Of a DNA stretch of 7,986 nucleotides, positions 1 through 6,307 are shown one piece after another. Every line of letters begins with the position of its first letter. Position 1 is the first letter of the stretch. Position numbers and translations under genes: made by a program. This DNA comes from Paracoccaceae bacterium. GTDB lineage: Bacteria; Pseudomonadota; Alphaproteobacteria; Rhodobacterales; Rhodobacteraceae. The notes under the pieces were generated by a model. That model had not been told where the DNA came from. It did not search any database and saw nothing but the letters and a program-made list of their open reading frames with translations. The stretch lies in NCBI GenBank assembly GCA_003511785.1, contig DOIS01000113.1, positions 1 through 7,986 on the forward strand, read 5' to 3'.

Positions 1-1196
1 ACCCGCGTGCCCCGCCCCTGCACCGAGCGGGCGAGCTTCGCCGGGTTCTTCGTGACACCCGAGCGCAAAGAGCCCCCCGCGCCGCCCATGAACAGCACCG
101 TGCAGAGCGCCGGCTCGCAATTCTCCGCGATCAGGTCGACCGAGGGCCTCAACGTCTCGGGCAGCGGCGCCGGCTGCGGGGTCAACTCTTCGTCGAGGAT
201 ATAGTAGCCCCATTGCTCGCCCGTGGTGGAGACCATCAGGAGGGTCAGCCCCGGCCGCGCGCCCTTCTTCGGCAGCCACGGCCCGAGGATGGTCAGCGGG
301 TCGTCGATATTCGTGCCGCCCCAGCCTCGGCCCGGCTCGGCCACCTGGAAATAGCGCCCGGGGGTCGAGCGGCGGCCCTTGATGCGGATGCCGGTGTCGG
401 ACCAGCCCAGCACCTTACCCGCCTGGTGTTCGCTGACCACGCCGGTGATGTGGTCGTCGACCACCACCACCTCATCCACCAGCTCCTGCCATTGGCTCGC
501 GAACATGCCGATGGTGGCCGAACCGCAGCCGACGCGCATCCGTTCCTCGCGCTGCCCGTCGACAATGGGCGCGGCCCCGGCCTGCACGATCACACTGGCG
601 CCGCCATCCACGGTCAGCTCCACCGCCTCGCGGTTGCAGAGCTTCATCAGCGTGTCGCAAGTGACGCGGCCCTCGGGCTTGGAGCCGCCGGTGAGGTGAT
701 CGACGCCGCCCAGGCTCATCATCTGCGAGCCGTATTCCGAGGTGATCATCAGCCCCACCGCCTCGCCCTCGGCGCGCACGGTGGCGCCCTCGGGGCCCAG
801 GTGCCGGTCGGTGTCGATCTTCACCTTGACCCCGCAATAGGAAAAGATCGCCTCGGTCACGACGGTGACAAAATCGGCGCCGTCGACCTGGCGGGAGACG
901 ATGAAGGGGGCGGGCTTGTAGTCGGGATAGGTGGTGCCCGCGCCCACCGCCGAGACGAACAGGTCGTCATCCGAAACCAGCCGCCCGTCCCATTCGCTCT
1001 TGAGAAAGGGCCGGATCTCGCCGCCCTCGGCCAGCCGCCTGTCCAGCACGGTCAGCGGGTCGCAGCGGATGATGCGGCCGCCCATGTTGGCATAGCGGTC
1101 GCAAGCGCCGACCTTGCCCTCGGCGATGTAGCACATGACCGGGCAGGCGTCGCAGCGGATCTTCTCCTCGCGGATGCGGTCGGCGCGGGCGGTCAT
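1..1196 (-). CDS. hnr: 6-hydroxynicotinate reductase-like iron-sulfur protein (5' part, runs off left edge)
   Basis: The frame reads from ATG at 1196 to the left edge without a stop, giving 398 codons; the C-terminus is missing. The N-terminus carries a cysteine cluster C15-x2-C18-x3-C22-x9-C32 within CDACPVMC and GACDRY, which looks like a [4Fe-4S] site. Further cysteines lie at 45, 121, 180, 187, 234, 360 and 365, and there are glycine-rich segments near 84-88, 233-240 and 381-385. I recognise the CDACPVxC...GACDRYAN start as typical of proteins annotated 6-hydroxynicotinate reductase. In anaerobic nicotinate fermentation that enzyme uses reduced ferredoxin to convert 6-hydroxynicotinate to 1,4,5,6-tetrahydro-6-oxonicotinate. 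The start is supported by GAGG about 10 nt upstream and by the motif lying close to the N-terminus. It lies 198 bp downstream of a molybdenum hydroxylase gene on the same strand, which fits a hydroxylate-then-reduce pathway. Family recognition is from memory; another ring-reducing substrate is possible. Confidence 0.68.
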   Translation of the reverse strand, partial: MTARADRIREEKIRCDACPVMCYIAEGKVGACDRYANMGGRIIRCDPLTVLDRRLAEGGEIRPFLKSEWDGRLVSDDDLFVSAVGAGTTYPDYKPAPFIVSRQVDGADFVTVVTEAIFSYCGVKVKIDTDRHLGPEGATVRAEGEAVGLMITSEYGSQMMSLGGVDHLTGGSKPEGRVTCDTLMKLCNREAVELTVDGGASVIVQAGAAPIVDGQREERMRVGCGSATIGMFASQWQELVDEVVVVDDHITGVVSEHQAGKVLGWSDTGIRIKGRRSTPGRYFQVAEPGRGWGGTNIDDPLTILGPWLPKKGARPGLTLLMVSTTGEQWGYYILDEELTPQPAPLPETLRPSVDLIAENCEPALCTVLFMGGAGGSLRSGVTKNPAKLARSVQGRGTR

Positions 1197-1280
1197 TTGA
1201 GGGAGTCCTCGGTTGGCATTCCCACATCTCACGCATTGCGCTCGGCTGGAATGCCGGAGGGGCTGCTGAACACTCGTTCC

Positions 1281-1300
1281 GCCCGGCGTTTACGCCGGGC
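1281..1300. repeat. Perfect inverted repeat, 8-bp stem with 4-nt loop
   Basis: The sequence reads GCCCGGCG, then TTTA, then CGCCGGGC. All 16 stem bases pair, and all are G or C, so this should be a very stable RNA hairpin. In the minus-strand transcript it is followed by GGAACGAG rather than a U-run, so it does not look like an intrinsic terminator. It lies between two genes of the putative operon, where such a hairpin could protect the upstream message from 3' decay. Confidence 0.75.
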
Positions 1301-1301
1301 A

Positions 1302-1356
1302 GCCCCCGACCGCCCCGTCAAACCACAGGTTTGCCCTCGGGAAAACGGGCGGGGGC
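1302..1356. repeat. Nested imperfect inverted repeat around a small hairpin
   Basis: The inner hairpin is CAAACC-ACA-GGTTTG at 1319-1333, with a 6-bp stem. The outer arms GCCCCCG (1302-1308) and CGGGGGC (1350-1356) pair perfectly over 7 bp, with two more pairs (1310-1311 with 1348-1349) after a bulged A at 1309. It directly abuts the 1281-1300 hairpin, so the minus-strand transcript would carry two adjacent structured elements. Function is unknown. Confidence 0.45.
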
Positions 1357-1394
1357 TTCTCTCCCTCCCGGGGTCGGGATCTGTCCTCTGTGCT

Positions 1395-3648
1395 TTAACT
1401 TGCACCTTTGCCACCTCCCCGCATCGCCGCCAGCACCCGGTGCGGCAGGGCCGGCAGTTTCGTGATCCGCGCCCCGCAGGCGTCCCGGATCGCGTTCAGG
1501 ATCGCGGGCGCGGTGGGGATCAGCACGTGTTCGCCCAGCCCCTTCGCCCCCATCGGCCCCTCCGGGTCCGGGGTCTCGATGAAGAGGGTCTCGATTTCCG
1601 GCATGTCGCCCGTGGTCGGGATCAGGTAGTCATGCAGGTTCTCGGTGCGCCCGGGCACGTAATCCTCCATCAGCGCCATGCCCAGGCCCTGGGCGATGCC
1701 GCCCTCGACCTGCCCCTCGGCCAAAAGCGGGTTGATGGCCCGGCCCAGGTCATGCGCGGCGGTCATGCGCCGCACCTTGACCGTGCCCAGACCCATGCCC
1801 ACCTCGACCTCGGCCATCTGCGCGCCGTAGCCATAGACCGCGCAGGGCACCCCCTGCCCGTTTTCGTCGAGCGGGCTGGTGGGCGGGTCATAGGTCTCCT
1901 CGGCGGCCAGCGCATAGCCGTTGATGTCCGGGACCAGCGCGGCCAAGTCGATCTCGCGCCGCTGCGCCCCGTCACTGACCACCACGCGCGCGCCCTTCAG
2001 CGCCAGCGCCGCGCCCTCGCCCATGTTGGTGCGCGTCAGGATCGCCCGGCGCAGCGCCCGGCCCGCCAGCCAGGCCGCCTTGCCCGTCACCACGGTCTGG
2101 CGCGAGGCCGAGGTCTTGCCGCAATCGGGCGTGAGATGGGTGTCATAGCCCTCGATCTCGAACTCCGCTAGCGGCAGGCCCAGCGCATCGGCGCAGATAT
2201 GGGCGATCACCGTATTGGCCCCCTGCCCGATATCGCTGGCCCCCTGGTGCAGCCGCAGCCGGCCCCCGGGCGTCAGCCCCACCCGGATGGTCGAGGGGTT
2301 GGCCGGCGCGGTGTTGCCACAACCATACCAGCAGGACGCCACGCCGACCCCGCGCCGGATCGCGCCGCCGCGCGCGTTGACCGCCGCCGCGCGCGCCAGC
2401 GCCGCCTCCCAGGGCACAGCCAGCGCATCGAGGCAGGCCCCGATCCCCACCCCGCGCATCTCCTGCCCGCAGGTGCTGCGCGCCCCCTCGGACAGCGCGT
2501 TGATCCGGCGAAACGCCAGCCGGTCGATCCCGGCAGCAAGTGCGAGATCCTCGTAAAGCGTCTCCTGCAGGATCGCGGCCTGCGGCACCCCGAAGCCGCG
2601 GAAGGCCCCGGCGCTGGGCCCGTTGGTATGCACCGCCCGCGCCTCGGCCCGGTAGTTCGGTGTGAGATAGGGCCCCGAGGCATGCACCGGCACCCGCACC
2701 GCCACGGTCGGGCCCCAGCTGGAATAGGCGCCGGTGTTGAAATCACCGTCGAAGGCCAGGCCGGTGATCCGTCCCCCGGCGTCGATGCCGGCGCGGCCGC
2801 GCATCTGGCCCGGATGTCGCTTGGTGCTGGCCGCCATGCTCTCGCGGCGCGACCAGACCATGCGTGCCGGTTGCCCGGTTTTCAGCGCCACCAGCCCGAT
2901 CAGCGGCTGCCCCGACAGGTCCAGCTTGGCCCCGAAGCCGCCGCCCGCCGCCGCCGGGACCACGCGTACCCGCTCGGGCGGCAGGCCCAGCACCTCGGCC
3001 GTGCTGTCGCGGTCCATCACCGGCGCCTGGGTGCAGGCCCGGATCACCAGCGTGTCGCCCTCCGTCCAGGCGGCGCCGGCCTCGGGCTCGATATAGGCGT
3101 GCTCGACATAAGGCGTCTCGATCTCGGCCTCGGCCAGATGGGCGGCGCCGGTCAGCGCGGCCTCCAGCGCGGCCTCGACATCGCCGCAGCGCACAAAGCC
3201 GGAAATCAGGATGTTGCCCTCGCGCGTGTCATGCAGCCGCGCCGTCCTGGCGGGCCTCGGGCGCGGTCAGCATCTCCGGCAGCGGCTGCCAGTCCACCGG
3301 GAAACCGGCCAGGTCCAGCGCCTCGACCACCTCCGCCGCGCCGGCCACCAGGGCCACCGCCTCGCCGCGATGACGCACATGGGTCTCGGCCAGCGCCGGC
3401 TGGTCGGTGAAGGCTGGGATCGTGCCGAACAGGTTGCGCCCGGGAATGTCGGCTGCGGTAAAGACCCGCACCGGCCCGGCCTGGCGCGCGGCCCAGCCTG
3501 CGATGTCGCCGAAGGCGAAGCGCGCGGCGTGGTGCGGCGCGCGTATCGCGCGCACCAGCAACGCGCCCTCTGGCGGGTGATCGGCGCCATAGCTCTCGGT
3601 CCCCAGCACCTTGGGCACCCCGTCCAGCCGCTCGACCCGCGCGCCCAC
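1395..3648 (-). pseudogene. Molybdopterin-binding large subunit of xanthine/nicotinate dehydrogenase-type hydroxylase, frameshifted
   Basis: This is the Moco-binding subunit of a xanthine oxidase-family hydroxylase, which adds oxygen from water to an activated ring carbon. It reads in two frames. The first (GTG 3648 to stop at 3229, 139 codons) holds the N-terminal hammerhead domain, with VERLDGVPKVLG and a FTAADIPG segment. The second (open through 3194 to TAA at 1395) holds the rest. Numbering the second part from 3194, it shows GGGFGAK (84-90), AFRGFG (197-202), QGASDIGQGANT (317-328) and GAKGLGEH (549-556), with E555 in the place of the conserved catalytic glutamate. The reading continues across the break as RLHDTREGNILISGFV in the second frame. 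Restoring one CG dinucleotide in the run at 3237-3243 would join the frames as DGARLHDTREG. No [2Fe-2S] domain precedes it. This is either a real inactivating frameshift or a sequencing error. Substrate is uncertain; the reductase neighbour favours nicotinate or a related N-heterocycle. Confidence 0.8.
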
Positions 3649-3660
3649 GGCCCTGCCCGC

Positions 3661-4282
3661 GGCCGGCAGCGGCGCGGGCGCCCTCGGTCTCGAGCCGCGC
3701 TGCCACCATGGCGATCGAGATCACCAGGTATTTGCGCGCGCCCAGCTTGAGGAAATCGCTCACACCCGCGCCAGCGGCGTCGGGGATGAGCACGGCGATG
3801 AGCATCTCGCCGGGGGCCAGCGCGGTGCGCCGGGGCCCGGTCAGGAAATCGGCCAGCGGCAGCACCCGCCGCCCAGCGGGCCCGGCCAGTTCCACCGACG
3901 CCTCCAGCGCCAGGAGCGGCGGCACCCCGTCGGCGGCCGGCGAGGCGTTGCAAAGATTGCCGCCGATCGTGCCCGCGTTCTGGATCTGGGCCGAGCCGAC
4001 CTCGCGCGCGGCCAGTTTCAGCATGTCGAAACCAGGCGGCAGATCGGCCGCGCGAATGGCGCTCCACGGGGTCGCGGCCCCGATGCGCCAGCCCGCCGCA
4101 TCGCGGGCGATGCCCTGCAACTCGGCGATGCCCGTGAGGCCCAGCACCGGCCCCCTGAGCCCCGGCGCCTCGGTCGCCGGGAACAGGTCGGTGCAGCCTG
4201 CCGCGACGGTGATCCCCCCGCCCGCCAGCAGGTGCAGCGCCTCGTCCAGACGCGCGGGCCGATGATAGCCTTGCGTCGCCAT
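3661..4282 (-). pseudogene. FAD-binding (medium) subunit of the molybdenum hydroxylase, C-terminally truncated
   Basis: This subunit passes electrons from the iron-sulfur clusters to an acceptor through FAD. From ATG at 4282 the protein starts MATQGYHRPARLDEALHLL. It has the FAD-site motifs AAGCTDLFP (27-35) and TIGGNLCNASPAAD (105-118), then DFLKLGARKYLVISIAMVAA (176-195), which normally leads into the CO_deh_flav_C domain. Family resemblance stops near residue 200-207, and the C-terminal domain of about 80-100 residues is absent. The frame stays open to a stop at 3206, so a gene caller would report 358 residues, but the last 150 or so are an out-of-frame reading of the large subunit. The start at 4282 has AGGG about 10 nt upstream; an in-frame ATG at 4360 would put the palindrome inside the coding region and is less likely. 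Probably a deletion product or an assembly fault. Confidence 0.75.
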
Positions 4283-4311
4283 GCCCGTTTCCCTGTTGGA
4301 GCGGCGGTTTT

Positions 4312-4325
4312 GTTTGTATACAAAC
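4312..4325. promoter_or_regulatory. Perfect 14-bp palindrome, probable regulator operator
   Basis: The sequence GTTTGTATACAAAC equals its own reverse complement. It is A/T-rich in an otherwise very G/C-rich window and sits between the divergent hydroxylase and marR genes, 29 bp upstream of the FAD-subunit ATG and 52 bp before the marR ATG. This is the expected place for a site bound by the adjacent MarR-type protein, which could regulate both directions. The TTGTATACAA core also resembles sites of some GntR-family regulators, as I recall, so a regulator outside the window remains possible. Confidence 0.72.
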
Positions 4326-4327
4326 GG

Positions 4328-4357
4328 ATGTTGCGGCAGCGCCCCCGCCCCTGTCAA
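4328..4357 (-). promoter_or_regulatory. Possible sigma-70-type promoter for the hydroxylase operon
   Basis: Reading the minus strand, a consensus -35 hexamer TTGACA (4352-4357) is followed 18 bp later by a weak -10 candidate CAACAT (4328-4333). The predicted start of transcription, about 7 nt further on, would fall inside the 4312-4325 palindrome, so a bound repressor would block initiation. The -35 match is perfect but the -10 is poor. TATACA within the palindrome is another -10-like hexamer but is too far from this -35. Confidence 0.35.
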
Positions 4358-4377
4358 CAACCGCGACCGGCCCTTGC

Positions 4378-4806
4378 ATGAGCGATCCCGACACCGAGAC
4401 CGGCTATGTGCTGGACCGCCAGGTGGGCTTTCTGCTGCGCCGCGCGACCCAGCGGCACCTGGCGATCTTCTCGTCCCATATCGACGACCTGACGCCCACG
4501 CAGTTCACCGCCCTCGCCCAGCTCTGCGTGCTGGGCCGGGCCTCGCAGAACGCGCTGGGCCGGGCTACGGCAATGGATGGCGCGACGATCAAGGGGGTGA
4601 TGGACCGGCTGCGCAGGCGCGGGCTGGTCAGCGCCGCGCCCGATGAAGACGACCAGCGCCGTCTGCTGCTGGTCCCCACCGAGGCCGGCCGCGCCCTGCT
4701 GGCCCGCCGCCTGCCCGCCGCGCGCGCGACCACCGAGGAGACGCTGGCCCCGCTCGACGCAGCCGAGCGCGCCCTGCTTCTGGACCTTCTGGCCCGGCTG
4801 GGCTGA
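4378..4806 (+). CDS. MarR-family transcriptional regulator
   Basis: This is a 142-residue protein, a usual length for MarR dimeric ligand-responsive DNA-binding proteins. An N-terminal helix region (about 10-50, with LTPTQFTALAQL at 38-49) leads to a winged helix-turn-helix: the recognition part is in QNALGRATAMDGATIKGVMD (57-76), followed by RLRRRGLV, then the wing with DEDDQRRLLLVPTEAG (89-104), the family's DxRxxxLxLTxxG pattern. The C-terminal helix LDAAERALLLDLLARL would form the dimer interface. The gene is divergent from the hydroxylase genes and shares a 95-bp control region with them, containing the 14-bp palindrome. The common arrangement would be repression of the neighbouring catabolic operon and of itself, relieved by a pathway aromatic or heterocyclic acid; the ligand is inferred, not seen. 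No good Shine-Dalgarno sequence precedes the ATG, so a short-leader or leaderless message is possible. Confidence 0.9.
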   Translation: MSDPDTETGYVLDRQVGFLLRRATQRHLAIFSSHIDDLTPTQFTALAQLCVLGRASQNALGRATAMDGATIKGVMDRLRRRGLVSAAPDEDDQRRLLLVPTEAGRALLARRLPAARATTEETLAPLDAAERALLLDLLARLG

Positions 4807-4835
4807 GCCGCCGGCCCGGCCCCGAGCGCGCGCGC

Positions 4836-4861
4836 CCTGCTTCTTCTCGTATGAAAATACC
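4836..4861 (-). other. Intergenic motif between convergent genes, possible dispersed repeat tail
   Basis: The minus strand here reads GGTATTTTCATACGAGAAGA followed by AGCAGG. It contains a small inverted repeat GTAT-TTTC-ATAC (4849-4860). An A/T-rich block followed by a purine-rich GAGAAGAAG tail resembles intergenic motifs I remember seeing often in Rhodobacteraceae genomes, but I cannot verify that here. It lies in the 95-bp gap between marR and livF, which converge. I saw no ordinary terminator with a long stem and T-run in this gap, so this element may mark transcript ends. Confidence 0.35.
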
Positions 4862-4901
4862 GAATCCGACGGATGCCCCGGCAAATGACGGATCGAGGGC
4901 C

Positions 4902-5597
4902 TCACACCCCCAGGTGCCGCTCGATGATCCCGTGATCGGCCCTGAGCGCCTCGGCCGGCAGCGTCTCGAGGTTGTGGCCGTTCTCGATGAAGGCCACCCG
5001 GTCGGCGATGGCCAGCACCGCGTCCACCCGCTGCTCGACCAGCAGCACGCCCACGCCGCGCCCGCGCATCACCCCCACCACGTCGCGGATCGCCGCGATC
5101 ATCGAGGGCTGCAACCCCTCGGTGGGCTCGTCCAGCAACAGGTAATCGGGCTCCACGCAGAGCGCGCGGGCGGTGGCCAGCATCTGCTGCTCGCCGCCCG
5201 AAAGCGTCTGCGCGCGCTGGCCCAGCCGTTCGCGCAGGCGGGGGAGCAGCTCCAGCACCGCCTCGCGCACCGCAGCGCCCGAGCCGCGCACCCTGAGCCC
5301 GATCTCGAGATTCTGCGCCACGGTCAGCTCGGCAAACAGCCGCCGCCCCTGCGGCACATAGCCGATCCCGCAGCCTGCCACCTTGTGCGCGGGCAGCGCG
5401 CTGATCTCGCGCCCACCCAGCCGTACCGCCCCCGACATCAGCGGCAGAAGCCCCATGATCGTCTTCATCGTCGTGGTCTTGCCCGCCCCGTTGCGGCCCA
5501 GCAGGCAGACCACCTCGCCGGGCGCGACCGTGAGCGAGAGCTGGCGCAGGATCTGCGCCCGCCCATAGCCCGCGTCGATCCGATCCAGTTCCAGCAT
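4902..5597 (-). CDS. livF: Branched-chain amino acid-type ABC transporter ATP-binding protein LivF
   Basis: This is one of the two cytoplasmic ATPases of a HAAT-family importer, 231 residues long, normal for LivF. Walker A is GRNGAGKT (34-41), the Q-loop is VPQGRRLF (81-88, Q83), the ABC signature is LSGGEQQ (132-138) and Walker B is YLLLDEP (152-158, E157). The switch position reads LLVEQRVD with Q189 where most ABC ATPases have histidine; LivF proteins commonly have this glutamine. All catalytic motifs are intact. The ATG at 5597 shares its A with the TGA of livG (TGATG), and GGGGGT lies upstream within livG, which indicates translational coupling. It is the last gene of the transporter cluster and converges on marR. 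Substrate is not determined by this subunit. Confidence 0.93.
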   Translation of the reverse strand: MLELDRIDAGYGRAQILRQLSLTVAPGEVVCLLGRNGAGKTTTMKTIMGLLPLMSGAVRLGGREISALPAHKVAGCGIGYVPQGRRLFAELTVAQNLEIGLRVRGSGAAVREAVLELLPRLRERLGQRAQTLSGGEQQMLATARALCVEPDYLLLDEPTEGLQPSMIAAIRDVVGVMRGRGVGVLLVEQRVDAVLAIADRVAFIENGHNLETLPAEALRADHGIIERHLGV

Positions 5598-6307
5598 CAC
5601 CCGACCCCCAGACAGGCGGCCTGCACCGCGCGGTCGGCATGGATTTCCTCGGGCGTGCCCTCGGCCAGCACCTGTCCGAAATTCAGCACGGTGACCCGGT
5701 GGGCGGTCTCCATCACCACGCTCATGTTGTGCTCGATCAGCAGGATGGTGGCGCTTTGCGCCAGCTCGCGGATCAGCGCCTTGAACCCGGCGATCTCGCT
5801 GTCCGAGAGCCCTTGCGTCGGCTCGTCGAGGATCAGCAGGCGCGGGGCCTGCACGATGCCCATGGCGATCTCCAGCAGCCGCTGGTGCCCATAGGCCAGG
5901 TCGCCCGCCAGCGCCCCGGCGCGGCCCTCCAGCCCGACACGCGCCAGCGCCGCAGCCACCGCCGCCTCGACCTTTGCCCGGCCGCGCAGCCGACGCCGGG
6001 CGGCGAGGCCGACATTCTCGGCCACGCTGAGCCGGGCAAAGACAGAGGTGATCTGGAACGTGTAGGCCATGCCGAGATTGATCCGCCGATGCGCGGGCAG
6101 GTGCGAGATGTCGCGCCCGTCGAAGGCGACCGTGCCCGCGCTGGGCGCGATCCGCCCGCAAAGCAGTGACACGAAGGTCGTCTTGCCCGCCCCGTTGGGC
6201 CCGATGAGCGCTCGGATCTCGCCCTCCGGCAGGTCGAAATCGACCCCGTCCACGGCCCGGATGCCGGCGAAATGCCGGGTAAGCCCGCGCGTCGACAAGA
6301 GCGTCAT
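5597..6307 (-). CDS. livG: Branched-chain amino acid-type ABC transporter ATP-binding protein LivG
   Basis: This is the second ATPase of the importer, 236 residues. It has Walker A GPNGAGKT (36-43), Q-loop YTFQITSVF (82-90, Q85), signature LAYGHQR (138-144, the LivG form of LSGGQ), Walker B LLILDEP (157-163, E162) and switch histidine H193 in LLIEHNMS. The C-terminus has FGQVLAEGTPEEI, typical of LivG. It is somewhat shorter than the E. coli protein because the helical region after the Q-loop is compact. The ATG at 6307 overlaps the livM stop by 4 nt (ATGA), and its TGA overlaps the livF start, so the genes are almost certainly co-translated. Distinction from LivF rests on the signature sequence, the switch histidine and gene order. 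Confidence 0.93.
   Translation of the reverse strand: MTLLSTRGLTRHFAGIRAVDGVDFDLPEGEIRALIGPNGAGKTTFVSLLCGRIAPSAGTVAFDGRDISHLPAHRRINLGMAYTFQITSVFARLSVAENVGLAARRRLRGRAKVEAAVAAALARVGLEGRAGALAGDLAYGHQRLLEIAMGIVQAPRLLILDEPTQGLSDSEIAGFKALIRELAQSATILLIEHNMSVVMETAHRVTVLNFGQVLAEGTPEEIHADRAVQAACLGVG

Larger units (their letters stand above)
1197..1394 (-). other. Intercistronic stretch with stable hairpins
   Basis: This 198-bp gap separates the large-subunit stop codon from the reductase start. No convincing coding sequence was seen. It holds a perfect 8-bp stem hairpin (1281-1300), a 6-bp stem hairpin (1319-1333), and G/C-rich arms at 1302-1311 and 1347-1356 that can enclose the second hairpin. None is followed by a T-run in the direction of transcription, so a classical terminator is unlikely. 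The structures could stabilise or process the operon mRNA, or be remnants of a dispersed repeat. Confidence 0.5.

Noticed and set aside
213..2171. Long forward open frame of 652 codons
   Set aside because: It is antisense to the reductase and large-subunit genes, spans their intergenic gap, is rich in Arg, Ala, Gly and His with no recognisable domain, and is explained by high G+C at third codon positions of the real genes.
3229..3250. Programmed ribosomal frameshift in the large subunit
   Set aside because: No slippery heptamer or stop-codon context of known type is seen, and this enzyme family is not known for recoding; loss of a CG dinucleotide is simpler.
2199..3410. Forward open frame of 403 codons
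   Set aside because: It is antisense to the molybdopterin subunit, whose motifs (AFRGFG, GGGFGAK) are clear on the minus strand; the forward translation has low-complexity Arg/Pro/Gly runs.
3206..3660. Continuation of the FAD-subunit frame to a stop at 3206
   Set aside because: The translation becomes Arg/Gly-rich with no family resemblance, while another frame of the same strand encodes the N-terminal domain of the large subunit; the open frame is accidental.
4811..4821. G/C-rich palindrome after marR as an intrinsic terminator
   Set aside because: GCCGG-C-CCGGC leaves only one base for the loop and has no T-run after it, so it is not a believable terminator.
4354..5640. Minus-strand open frame of 428 codons across marR and livF
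   Set aside because: It is out of frame with livF and antisense to marR, both of which have intact, well-recognised motifs.
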